From Azospirillum sp. 51_20 (GTDB lineage Bacteria; Pseudomonadota; Alphaproteobacteria; RF32; CAG-239): DNA of 27,066 nt. The stretch is taken from assembly GCA_001917175.1 (NCBI GenBank), contig MNTV01000032.1:1-27066 (forward strand), read 5' to 3'. The notes under the pieces are model-generated. The model was not told where the DNA came from. It ran no database searches and saw only the letters and a program-made list of their open reading frames with translations. Shown piece by piece: positions 8,141 to 19,723 of the stretch (the first letter of the stretch is position 1; each line of letters opens with the position of its first letter). The position numbers and the translations under genes are program-made.

Positions 8141-8374
8141 TTATAATCCGCGACTCTTCAGTTCCTCATTCACCATTTCCAATGAAAGCAAAACGTCTTG
8201 TCCGTTCATTACAAAATTGTCCCCCTGCTGCAGTTCAAGCAAATGTTTTTTCGTTTCTTTCAGTTCCTCGTCCGAAGCCTCTTCAAGCATATGCTGCTGC
8301 AAAAGCAAAGACAAATAAACGATCCCCAGAAACAACACACATACCACTGCTGCACAAATCATATAATTTAACAT
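8141..8374 (-). CDS. Small single-pass membrane protein, hypothetical
   Basis: I do not recognise this 77-aa protein. Residues 4-27 form one hydrophobic membrane segment (ICAAVVCVLFLGIVYLSLLL) and the rest is a charged helical tail (EEASDEELKETKKHLLELQQ), so a type of small membrane adaptor is plausible. The gene has a perfect consensus sigma-70 promoter just upstream and its own terminator, which argues strongly that it is expressed. The Shine-Dalgarno is weak; a second ATG at codon 5 is an alternative start. It is flanked on both sides by pyrimidine-rich non-coding DNA. No neighbour suggests its function; a Fur-box-like sequence over the transcription start hints at iron control. Confidence 0.6.
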   Translation of the reverse strand: MLNYMICAAVVCVLFLGIVYLSLLLQQHMLEEASDEELKETKKHLLELQQGDNFVMNGQDVLLSLEMVNEELKSRGL

Positions 8375-8393
8375 AATGCTTAAAGTTTATAAT

Positions 8394-8408
8394 TGATAAT
8401 GATTATAT
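8394..8408. promoter_or_regulatory. Fur-box-like sequence
   Basis: TGATAAT-G-ATTATAT matches 12 of 14 fixed positions of the 7-1-7 Fur pattern TGATAAT-N-ATTATCA. It covers the predicted transcription start and touches the -10 of the promoter at 8407-8435, where a repressor would act. AT-rich promoter DNA can produce such a match by chance. Confidence 0.3.
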
Positions 8409-8435
8409 TATATCCCATTTTGATCTTTTTGTCAA
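8407..8435 (-). promoter_or_regulatory. Perfect consensus sigma-70 promoter
   Basis: On the minus strand TTGACA (8430-8435) and TATAAT (8407-8412) are both exact consensus and are separated by 17 bp. It would start transcription near 8400, about 25 nt before the small membrane-protein start codon. Confidence 0.85.
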
Positions 8436-8454
8436 AGACAGTGAACGGAAAGTT

Positions 8455-8760
8455 TTCTCTTCTTCAAATGTTCCCTCCTCCCAAGTTTTCTTCCCCGTCT
8501 CTGGTCTTGCATAATTTACGCTTCCTCACCCCTAATTTTTTCTCTCCCGCATTCTTCTCTCATCCAACCTCCTCCTTTCCCAAAATCTCCCCCGACTTCT
8601 CATCTTCAAAAAGTTTTTCTTCCCCAAAAGTTCCCCCCTCTGAAAAAGCGCTCTCACCTCAAATTCCCTTTCCGAAAACTTTTTTTGCCCATAATCCCCT
8701 TCCTTTCTGCCAACAGAGTTTCTTTCCTTCTTTCTTCCTCCCCGGCCTTTCCCGCTCCTC
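8455..8760. other. Second pyrimidine-biased intergenic tract
   Basis: The plus strand is again mostly C and T (52 of 60 bases in 8521-8580), with no supported gene. It lies between the rpoC terminator and the small-gene promoter. On the minus strand, which would be read by any rpoC read-through, it is rich in A and G. Confidence 0.65.
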
Positions 8761-8782
8761 CGTTTTCTCTTTTTCGACAAAC

Positions 8783-8816
8783 AAAAAGCCGCCGGTTTTC
8801 ACCGACGGCTTTTTTG
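8783..8816 (-). terminator. Terminator of rpoBC
   Basis: On the minus strand AGCCGTCGGT pairs with ACCGGCGGCT (one G-U pair) around a GAAA tetraloop, followed by five T. It lies 25 bp beyond the rpoC stop codon. Confidence 0.85.
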
Positions 8817-8841
8817 CTTTCAGCTTTTTTGCTAACGAGGC

Positions 8842-13023
<4,182 letters not shown>

Positions 13024-13040
13024 ATTTTTTATCTCCAATT

Positions 13041-16000
13041 CTAAACGGCTTCGTTCTGCAATTCGATGTTCAGGCACAGGGATTTGATTTCCTTAACCAA
13101 AACGTTGAAGGATTCCGGCGCACCGGCTTCAAAACCTTCTTCGCCGCGGACAATCGCTTCATAAACCTTGGTTCTGCCGTTGACGTCATCGGACTTGACG
13201 GTCATCATTTCCTGCAGAGTGTAGGCTGCGCCGTATGCCTGCAGAGCCCAAACTTCCATTTCGCCGAAACGTTGTCCGCCGAACTGAGCCTTACCGCCGA
13301 GCGGCTGCTGAGTAACCAGAGAGTACGGTCCGACCGAACGCGCGTGCATCTTCTCGTCGACGATGTGGTGCAGCTTGATCATGTAAATGATGCCGACCGT
13401 TACCTTGCGGTCAAATTTCTCGCCGGTGCGGCCGTCATAAAGATCAATCTGGCCGGAAGTCGGCAGACCCGCCATCGACAGCATGCGGTTGATGTCTTCC
13501 TCATGCGCGCCGTCAAAGACCGGGGTTGCCATCGGAATGCCGTTTTTGACGTTTTTGATCATCTCGACCTTTTCTTCCGTCGTCAGATCGGCAATCTCGC
13601 GTTTATACTGCTTCTCGCCGTAGATTTCCTTCAGCTTGTTATTCAGTTCCTCCAGCGTTTTTTCGCCGCGTTTGTACTGTTCGCACATCTCGTTCAACTG
13701 CTTGCCGAGTTCTTTGGCCGCCCAGCCGAGGTGCGTTTCGAGAATTTGTCCGACGTTCATACGGGAAGGCACGCCCAACGGGTTCAGTACAATGTCAACC
13801 GGGGTGCCGTCTTCGGTATAAGGCATATCCTCAAGCGGCAGTACGCGGGAAACCGTACCTTTGTTACCGTGGCGGCCGGCCATTTTATCACCGGTCTGCA
13901 TCTTACGCTTGGTGGCAATAAAGACTTTGACCGTCTTCAAAACGCCGGGCAAGAGATCGTCGCCGCGCTGAACTTTTTCCACCTTGTCGTCGAAGTGCTT
14001 CTGCACGCCGGCAACACGGGCATCAAAGGCCGCCGCGAATTCTTCGATCCGTGCCATGACTTCTTCGTCTTTGACCACGATCTTACGCCACTGCGAAGAC
14101 GGAACGTCGGCAAAAGATTCTTCCGTCAGAACCGACTTCTTGGCAATGCCCTTCGGCGCATCGATAACCGTCTGGCCGATCAGCATTTCCTTTAAGCGGG
14201 CGTCAAACACTTTGCGGATAATCGCGATTTCGTCGTCGCGGTCTTTTGCCAGCTGGGAAATTTCCTGCTGTTCGATCGCCAGCGCACGTTCGTCTTTTTC
14301 GACGCCGCGGCGGGAGAAGACATGAACGTCAACGACGATACCTTCAATACCCGGCTGAACACGCAGCGAAGTATCGCGCACGTCGGAAGCTTTCTCGCCG
14401 AAAATGGCGCGCAGCAGTTTTTCTTCCGGCGTAACCGGAGATTCGCCCTTCGGCGTAACCTTGCCGACCAGAATGTCGCCGGCCTTAACTTCGGCGCCGA
14501 TGTAAACGATACCGGCTTCGTCAAGGTTTCGCAGCGCTTCTTCGCCCACGTTCGGAATGTCGCGGGTAATTTCTTCCTGGCCGAGCTTGGTATCGCGAGC
14601 CATTACTTCAAATTCCTCAATATGCAGCGAGGTCAGAACGTCATCGCGGGAAACACGCTCGGAAAGCAAAATCGCGTCTTCGTAGTTCAGACCGTTCCAC
14701 GGCATAAAGGCAACCAGCATGTTTTTGCCGAGAGCCAGTTCGCCCATGTCGGTACACGGACCGTCGGCCATGATGTCGCCGGCCTTGACCACGTCGCCGA
14801 CCTTAACCAGCGGCACCTGGTTGATGCAGGTGTTCTGGTTGGAACGACGAAACTTCGACAGCTTGTAAATTTCAACGCCGACGCCGTCCGAATTTTTGTT
14901 CATCGAACGAACCACGATACGGTTGGCATCAACCGCGTCAACCACACCGTCATACTTGCAGACGACCGTTGCACCGGAATCTTTGGCAACGGTGGCTTCC
15001 ATACCGGTACCGACCAGCGGGGCTTCCGAACGCAGCAGAGGTACGCCCTGACGCTGCATGTTCGATCCCATCAAAGCACGGTTAGCGTCGTCGTTTTCCA
15101 GGAACGGAATAAGCGCGGTCGCAACCGACACCAGCTGTTTCGGCGAAACGTCGATGAAGTTGATGTCTTCCGGCGCATGGAATTCAAATTCGCCGGCTTT
15201 GCGGCAGGCAATGGTATCTTTGACGAAAGTGCCGTCGTCGCGGACTTCGGCGTTGGCTTCCGCAATGATGTACTTGCCTTCCTGATCGGCCGACAGATAA
15301 ACCACTTCGTCGGTTACCCTGCCGTTAACGATCTTGCGGTACGGGCATTCGATAAAGCCGTATTTGTTGATGCGGGCGTAAGTCGACAGCGAGTTAATCA
15401 GACCGATGTTCGGGCCTTCCGGCGTTTCAATCGGGCAGATACGTCCGTAGTGGGTCGGGTGCACGTCGCGGACTTCAAAACCGGCGCGATCACGGGACAA
15501 ACCGCCGGGACCCAAAGCCGACAGACGGCGCTTGTGGGTAATTTCCGACAACGGGTTGTTCTGATCCATAAACTGTGACAATTGCGAAGAACCGAAGAAC
15601 TCGCGGATCACCGAAGCAATCGGCTTGGCGTTGACCAGATCCTGCGGCTTGACATTGTTCAAAACTTCCGAACTCATTCTTTCGCGGATGGCTCTTTCCA
15701 TACGCAACAAGCCCATGCGGTACTGGTTTTCCATCAGTTCGCCGACCGAGCGGACGCGGCGGTTGCCCAGGTGGTCGATATCGTCGACTTCGCCGTGGCC
15801 GTCACGCAGTTCGACCAGACGTTTGACAATGCGCAGGATATCGTCTTTGCGCAGCGTGCGATAAGTATCCGGTGCTTCTTCAAACGGAATGTCCAGCGCG
15901 GTGTTCATCTTTACGCGGCCGACCGAAGACAGATCATAGCGCTCGTTGTCGAAGAACAGCGATTTGAACAGGGCGTCGGCAGTTTCGTATGTAGGCGGTT

Positions 16001-17204
16001 CGCCCGGACGCATAACGCGATAGATGTCAAGCAGGGCATCTTCCCGGCTGTGGTTCTTGTCCACTTCCAAAGTGTTGCGGATATAAGGCCCGACATTGAC
16101 GTTGTCGATATAAAGAACCTTGATTTCGTTGATTTTGGCTTCTTTGATCTTGTCCAGCAGTTCCTGGTTGATCTCGGCGCCGGCATCGGCGACGACTTCG
16201 CCGGTCTTTTTCTCGACCAGAGCAGTAGCCAGGAATTTTCCGAGCAGCTGGTCTTCGGCCACGCGGTAGAATTCCAACCCTTCGTCAACCAGCTTCTGGG
16301 CGGCGCGAGCCGGAATCTTCTTGCCGGATTCCCAAACCGTTTTTCCGCTTTCGGCGTCAATCAGATCAAAAGCAAACTTAACCCCGCGGAAACGTTCGGG
16401 CACGAATTTGCTCTTCCAGCCTTTTTTGTCGGCAACATAGGTATCAACATCGTAAAAATAGCTGAGGATTTCTTCCTTGTCCATTCCTTTGATTTCGGAA
16501 CGGTCGATCTTCTTTCCTTCTTTTGCCAGCTCTTTCAGTTTTTCTTCGGTTTCCTTGGAATAAAGGGAATAAAGGATCGAAGTAACCGGCAGTTTGCGGC
16601 GACGGTCAATACGGGCATAAAGCAGATCTTTGGCATCAAATTCAAAATCCAGCCACGAACCGCGGTACGGAATAACCCGGGCAGCAAACAGATATTTGCC
16701 GGAAGCAACCGTTTTGCCTTTGTCGTTGTCAAAGAAAACGCCCGGCGAACGGTGCATCTGCGAAACGACGACACGCTCGGTACCGTTGACGATAAAGGTA
16801 CCTTTGTCCGTCATCAGCGGAATATCGCCCATATAAACGTCCTGTTCCTTGATGTCGTGGATCGAACGGGAACCGGTGGCCTCGTCAACATCCCAGACAA
16901 CCAGACGCAGCGTGGCTTTGACCGGCGCGGCATAGGTCATGTCGCGTTTGATGCATTCGTCAACGTCATACTTCGGCTCTTCGAGTTCGTATTTGACAAA
17001 CTCAAGTTCGCCGGTTCCGGAAAAGTCTTTAATGGGGAAAATGGATTTGAAAACTTCTTCCAAACCGAATTCGCAATTTTTGTTTTCGATGAAATCGCGG
17101 TATGATCCGGTCTGCACTTCAATCAAACTCGGCATTTCCGACACGGAGTCGATTCTGCCGAAATTCTTTCTTACACGTCTTTTGCTCGTATAAGATTCTT
17201 TCAT
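13041..17204 (-). CDS. rpoB: DNA-directed RNA polymerase subunit beta
   Basis: At 1387 aa this is a full beta subunit, which forms one jaw of RNA polymerase and binds rifampicin. The start ATG at 17204 (MKESYTSKRRVRKNFG) is preceded by GAGGA at about 10 bp; it lines up with alphaproteobacterial starts of the type GRKRVRKFFG. The rifampicin region (about 535-575) reads SQLSQFMDQNNPLSEITHKR then LSALGPGGLSRDRAGFEV. D, H and S at the main resistance positions are all unchanged, so no resistance mutation is visible. The C-terminal GGKAQFGGQRFGEMEVWAL and EMMTVKSDDVNGR are conserved. It heads the rpoBC unit and has a leader of about 190 nt with a terminator-like hairpin, rather than being directly joined to rplL. 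Confidence 0.99.
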   Translation of the reverse strand: MKESYTSKRRVRKNFGRIDSVSEMPSLIEVQTGSYRDFIENKNCEFGLEEVFKSIFPIKDFSGTGELEFVKYELEEPKYDVDECIKRDMTYAAPVKATLRLVVWDVDEATGSRSIHDIKEQDVYMGDIPLMTDKGTFIVNGTERVVVSQMHRSPGVFFDNDKGKTVASGKYLFAARVIPYRGSWLDFEFDAKDLLYARIDRRRKLPVTSILYSLYSKETEEKLKELAKEGKKIDRSEIKGMDKEEILSYFYDVDTYVADKKGWKSKFVPERFRGVKFAFDLIDAESGKTVWESGKKIPARAAQKLVDEGLEFYRVAEDQLLGKFLATALVEKKTGEVVADAGAEINQELLDKIKEAKINEIKVLYIDNVNVGPYIRNTLEVDKNHSREDALLDIYRVMRPGEPPTYETADALFKSLFFDNERYDLSSVGRVKMNTALDIPFEEAPDTYRTLRKDDILRIVKRLVELRDGHGEVDDIDHLGNRRVRSVGELMENQYRMGLLRMERAIRERMSSEVLNNVKPQDLVNAKPIASVIREFFGSSQLSQFMDQNNPLSEITHKRRLSALGPGGLSRDRAGFEVRDVHPTHYGRICPIETPEGPNIGLINSLSTYARINKYGFIECPYRKIVNGRVTDEVVYLSADQEGKYIIAEANAEVRDDGTFVKDTIACRKAGEFEFHAPEDINFIDVSPKQLVSVATALIPFLENDDANRALMGSNMQRQGVPLLRSEAPLVGTGMEATVAKDSGATVVCKYDGVVDAVDANRIVVRSMNKNSDGVGVEIYKLSKFRRSNQNTCINQVPLVKVGDVVKAGDIMADGPCTDMGELALGKNMLVAFMPWNGLNYEDAILLSERVSRDDVLTSLHIEEFEVMARDTKLGQEEITRDIPNVGEEALRNLDEAGIVYIGAEVKAGDILVGKVTPKGESPVTPEEKLLRAIFGEKASDVRDTSLRVQPGIEGIVVDVHVFSRRGVEKDERALAIEQQEISQLAKDRDDEIAIIRKVFDARLKEMLIGQTVIDAPKGIAKKSVLTEESFADVPSSQWRKIVVKDEEVMARIEEFAAAFDARVAGVQKHFDDKVEKVQRGDDLLPGVLKTVKVFIATKRKMQTGDKMAGRHGNKGTVSRVLPLEDMPYTEDGTPVDIVLNPLGVPSRMNVGQILETHLGWAAKELGKQLNEMCEQYKRGEKTLEELNNKLKEIYGEKQYKREIADLTTEEKVEMIKNVKNGIPMATPVFDGAHEEDINRMLSMAGLPTSGQIDLYDGRTGEKFDRKVTVGIIYMIKLHHIVDEKMHARSVGPYSLVTQQPLGGKAQFGGQRFGEMEVWALQAYGAAYTLQEMMTVKSDDVNGRTKVYEAIVRGEEGFEAGAPESFNVLVKEIKSLCLNIELQNEAV

Positions 17205-17292
17205 TTTGCGTGATTCCTCATGGTTATAATTCTGCGACAATGCTATCAATTACGCTTGAATCCCGACCGCAGAAGGTTAAAAATGCTTTTTT

Positions 17293-17343
17293 AAAAACGA
17301 AAAACCTCACCAAACCCTCGGGGAGCAGGCCCCTCTTGATGAG
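17293..17343 (-). terminator. Terminator-like hairpin (attenuator) in the rpoB leader
   Basis: On the minus strand CTCATCAAG pairs with TTTGGTGAG (two G-U pairs), and an inner GGGG/CCCC pair extends the stem. It is followed by GTTTTTCGTTTTT. It lies about 90 bp before the rpoB start codon and after the candidate rpoB promoter, so it would reduce rather than block rpoBC expression. E. coli has an attenuator in the equivalent rplL-rpoB gap. Confidence 0.55.
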
Positions 17344-17354
17344 ACGGTAAAATA

Positions 17355-17382
17355 ATTGCATGCAATCGCCGCGATTCGCGGC
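17355..17382. promoter_or_regulatory. Two adjacent palindromes upstream of rpoB
   Basis: ATTGCATGCAAT (17355-17366) is a perfect 12-bp palindrome. GCCGCGATTCGCGGC (17368-17382) is a perfect inverted repeat that would form a GC-rich RNA hairpin at the start of the rpoB leader. Their function is unknown. Confidence 0.4.
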
Positions 17383-17397
17383 TTAAATTCACGGCGG

Positions 17398-17426
17398 ATA
17401 ATGACTCACATTTATGCTTCTGGCAA
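17398..17426 (-). promoter_or_regulatory. Candidate rpoB promoter
   Basis: On the minus strand TTGCCA (17421-17426, within CTTGCC) and CATTAT (17398-17403) are separated by 17 bp. The -10 is weak (4 of 6). A promoter is needed here because rplL ends at a strong terminator and an opposing gene lies between. Confidence 0.4.
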
Positions 17427-17535
17427 GCAAAAAATGCAGCTTCGGACAAACTTTTTCTGTCCTTCCCGGCCGCTTCGCAAAAAAGCCCTCCTCCGGCCGC
17501 ATCTGCTTCGCTTTCCGCCGGCGCCGACGCGGATC

Positions 17536-17564
17536 TTGACAAAAAAACGGTTTCGGACTATCAT
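17536..17564 (+). promoter_or_regulatory. Sigma-70 promoter of the small membrane-protein gene
   Basis: TTGACA (17536-17541) and TATCAT (17559-17564) are separated by 17 bp, ending 32 bp before the ATG at 17597. Confidence 0.75.
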
Positions 17565-17596
17565 AAAACAAGTTAAAAAATTAAATTAAACATATT

Positions 17597-17884
17597 ATGG
17601 AAATTATCACTTATGCTCTCGGTATCGCGTTTATAATCATGACGGCAACTTTTGCTCTCTGGCATTACAAATGGGAATACGACAGAAACTTCAAAGGCAA
17701 AAAATTGCTGGAAAGAATTGTCGGCAGTGTTTCGGTATGTGTCTTCATATCCCTGACAATATGGGTTTCGGAAGAAACCTCGGCATTTCTTTCAATTTTG
17801 CTGGGACTTGTCGCAGCAATGGGATTTGTCGCTTTTTGTTTCATAATGGGAGCTGTTTTTTCTCTTCCCGCAAGGTTGAGATGA
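17597..17884 (+). CDS. Small multi-pass membrane protein, hypothetical
   Basis: This 95-aa protein is not one I recognise. It has three likely membrane segments, at about 4-25 (ITYALGIAFIIMTATFALWH), 42-58 (IVGSVSVCVFISLTIWV) and 63-90 (AFLSILLGLVAAMGFVAFCF), joined by a short basic loop (KWEYDRNFKGKKLLER). The gene has its own near-consensus promoter and terminator but no clear Shine-Dalgarno before the ATG. It points against the surrounding rpl-rpo genes and so separates rplL from rpoB. Function cannot be inferred from neighbours. Confidence 0.65.
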   Translation: MEIITYALGIAFIIMTATFALWHYKWEYDRNFKGKKLLERIVGSVSVCVFISLTIWVSEETSAFLSILLGLVAAMGFVAFCFIMGAVFSLPARLR

Positions 17885-17896
17885 AATAAAAAAAAT

Positions 17897-17931
17897 ACGG
17901 TTTTTCGGTTTGCCGGAAAGCCGTTTTTTTG
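17897..17931 (+). terminator. Terminator of the small membrane-protein gene
   Basis: ACGGTTTTTCGG pairs with CCGGAAAGCCGT (G-U pairs allowed) around a 4-nt loop and is followed by seven T, 13 bp after the stop codon. Confidence 0.85.
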
Positions 17932-18081
17932 TTTTTCCTCCTTTTCGCATACCGACCTTTTCATCTTTGCCCGCCGCCGAAACGACAACCGGATACATAC
18001 AGCCGCCTACAGAAAAAGATTCGCCGGAATCCGTGAGGCTTACGAAATATCAATTGGTCCGGAAAAACGAAAAAAACATGA

Positions 18082-18225
18082 TCAGACATACCGTAAAACT
18101 TCCGACGCCGGCAGCCTTTCATCGGCATAAAGCCGCAATACCCGGTTCAAAATATCATCGGGCAACAGACTGCCCCCGTCTTTCCGCTCTGCCGCCAACT
18201 CGGCCGGCGGCGCCCGTTCGATCAC
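18082..18225 (-). CDS. Possible 47-aa ORF or gene remnant
   Basis: In the 390-bp stretch between the terminators at 17931 and 18321 one minus-strand frame is open from a GTG at 18225 to TGA at 18082. Its last part, LPDDILNRVLRLYADERLPA, reads like the C-terminal helix of a real protein. There is no Shine-Dalgarno, and two TGA codons lie just upstream in frame. It may be a decayed gene end or chance. Nothing else is supported in this stretch. Confidence 0.2.
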   Translation of the reverse strand: MIERAPPAELAAERKDGGSLLPDDILNRVLRLYADERLPASEVLRYV

Positions 18226-18320
18226 TTTCGGCGGCGGCTGTCCGCATCATCAAAACGCCGGCTCCTAATTTCTGTCTGACGGTTGCACAGCTTTTGACAA
18301 CCGGCTTTTGTCCGGCAAAA

Positions 18321-18350
18321 CAAAAAACTCCCCGCCAAAACGGGGAGTCT
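18321..18350 (-). terminator. Terminator of rplJL
   Basis: On the minus strand ACTCCCCG pairs with CGGGGAGT around a 6-nt loop and is followed by at least five T. It lies 27 bp after the rplL stop and should separate rplJL from rpoBC transcription. Confidence 0.9.
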
Positions 18351-18376
18351 TCAAAAAGGCAATCGAATTAAAAAAA

Positions 18377-18745
18377 TTACTTCAATTCAACCTTGGCGCC
18401 GGCAGCTTCAAGTTTCTTCTTGATTTCTTCGGCTTCAGCCTTCGGAGCGCTTTCCTTAATCGTCTTCGGAGCGCCGTCTACCAGATCCTTGGCTTCTTTC
18501 AGACCGAGCTGGGTAATGGTTCTGATTTCTTTAATGACGTTGATCTTGTTGTCACCGGCAGCCACCAGAACGATTTCGAACTCGTCTTTTTCTTCTTCGG
18601 CGGCAGCAGCGGCACCACCGGCGGCTACGGCTACGGCAGCAGCGGCGGAAACGCCCCATTTTTCTTCCAGCATTTTGGAAAGATCAGCGGCTTCCATAAC
18701 GGTCAGGGCTGACAATTCATCGACTAATTTGGCTAAATCGGCCAT
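18377..18745 (-). CDS. rplL: 50S ribosomal protein L7/L12
   Basis: This 122-aa protein forms the dimers of the ribosomal stalk that recruit translation factors. It has the N-terminal dimerisation helices (1-35), an Ala/Gly-rich hinge with AAAAVAVAAGG (about 33-48) and the C-terminal domain with EFEIVLVAAGDNKINVIKEI and GLKEAKDLVDGAPK, which contacts the GTPase factors. GGAG lies 8 bp before the ATG. It follows rplJ after 61 bp and ends the rplJL unit. Confidence 0.98.
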   Translation of the reverse strand: MADLAKLVDELSALTVMEAADLSKMLEEKWGVSAAAAVAVAAGGAAAAAEEEKDEFEIVLVAAGDNKINVIKEIRTITQLGLKEAKDLVDGAPKTIKESAPKAEAEEIKKKLEAAGAKVELK

Positions 18746-18806
18746 TTTTTTTCTCCATAAATAAAATTAAATCTTTTAAAGTTAAAAACCACAAACAAGC
18801 GACAGC

Positions 18807-19292
18807 TTAGGCTGCCATGTCTTTTTCCGAGTAAGCTTTGGTAACCCGGGCCAGCTGAGCGGCCGGAGCCTGCAGCAGACCGATAATCTTGGCGCGCAGC
18901 TCGTCAACCGACGGAATGCTTGCCAGACGCTTGATTTCGTCAACGGAGAGAACGCCCGTTCCCATTGCGCCGCCGACGATAACCAGTTTTTCGTTACCTT
19001 TTGCAAATTCGACACAAGCCTTGCAGGCAGAGATCGGGTCATTCGCAAAAGCAATTGCGGTCGGACCGGTAAACTGATCTGCCAGATCGGCAAACTTGGT
19101 GTCTTTCAGAGCCAGACGAGTGATGCGGTTTTTCGTTACCTTGAACCCGGCACCGGCTTTGCGGATGTTGTTTCTCAGTTCGGAAACTTCGGCTACGGTC
19201 AGCCCTTTGTAGTGGGAAATGACCACAACTTCGGAATCTTCAAACAACTGCTTGAGTTCATTCAGTAATTGTGCTTTTTCGTCACGATTCAC
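18807..19292 (-). CDS. rplJ: 50S ribosomal protein L10
   Basis: This 161-aa protein anchors the L7/L12 dimers to the 23S rRNA to form the stalk base. The N-terminal VVISHYKGLTVAEVSELRN, KVTKNRITRLAL and the C-terminal helix that carries L12 (QAPAAQLARVTKAYSEK) are present. The GTG at 19292 is chosen because GGAG lies about 9 bp upstream and MNRDEKAQL fits the family start. A promoter and a conserved-looking leader precede it, so L10 with L12 probably represses its own translation. Confidence 0.97.
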   Translation of the reverse strand: MNRDEKAQLLNELKQLFEDSEVVVISHYKGLTVAEVSELRNNIRKAGAGFKVTKNRITRLALKDTKFADLADQFTGPTAIAFANDPISACKACVEFAKGNEKLVIVGGAMGTGVLSVDEIKRLASIPSVDELRAKIIGLLQAPAAQLARVTKAYSEKDMAA

Positions 19293-19309
19293 TTTTCTAT
19301 CTCCAACAA

Positions 19310-19528
19310 AACATCTTATAAATCCAAGATGTCATATTTTACAATTTCGCCCTTCCGCGGCAAACCGCGGCGGCGAGGTTAATCTGTCCGGGAGAAAAAA
19401 ACGATTATAAAATCTTATTACTCCGTCTGCGTAGGAAATTAAGGCCCGGCAGCAAATTGAACACGCCGCCGTTACGGACCGCCTACGGTCTTGGACAGGC
19501 AGAACGGCGCTTTCCGCGCCTTTCTCAG
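19310..19528 (-). ncRNA. L10 leader (autoregulatory 5' UTR of rplJL)
   Basis: The roughly 230-nt untranslated leader contains several stems and the run TTTCCTACGCAGACGG (around 19430), which resembles a block conserved in rplJ leaders of Alphaproteobacteria as I remember it. Established knowledge: the L10-L12 complex binds such leaders to shut off translation. The exact binding fold was not modelled. Confidence 0.6.
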
Positions 19529-19534
19529 GACTGC

Positions 19535-19563
19535 TTGATAAACTCTTACGCATTAAATGTCAA
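19535..19563 (-). promoter_or_regulatory. Promoter of rplJL
   Basis: On the minus strand TTGACA (19558-19563, within GCTTGACA) and TATCAA (19535-19540) are separated by 17 bp. It follows the rplA terminator, so rplJL is separately transcribed. Confidence 0.8.
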
Positions 19564-19673
19564 GCATAATTTTCCTTTTTTCATCGACAAAAACGTCTTT
19601 TGTTTCGCCGGCCGGCCTTTTTCCGGCCGATACGCCGTTTGCGGCAGACCGACAGCGGAAACGGCTTATTTTC

Positions 19674-19707
19674 ATAAAAAAAACCTGCGTTTTTCAACGC
19701 AGGTTTT
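19674..19707 (-). terminator. Terminator of rplKA
   Basis: On the minus strand AACCTGCGTT pairs with AACGCAGGTT around a 4-nt loop and is followed by eight T. It lies 17 bp after the rplA stop. Confidence 0.9.
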
Positions 19708-19723
19708 CAATTGTCGGCAAACC

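Noticed and set aside
17910..18371. A 153-codon plus-strand frame before rplL
   Set aside because: It runs through two terminators, has no start signal and gives no recognisable protein.
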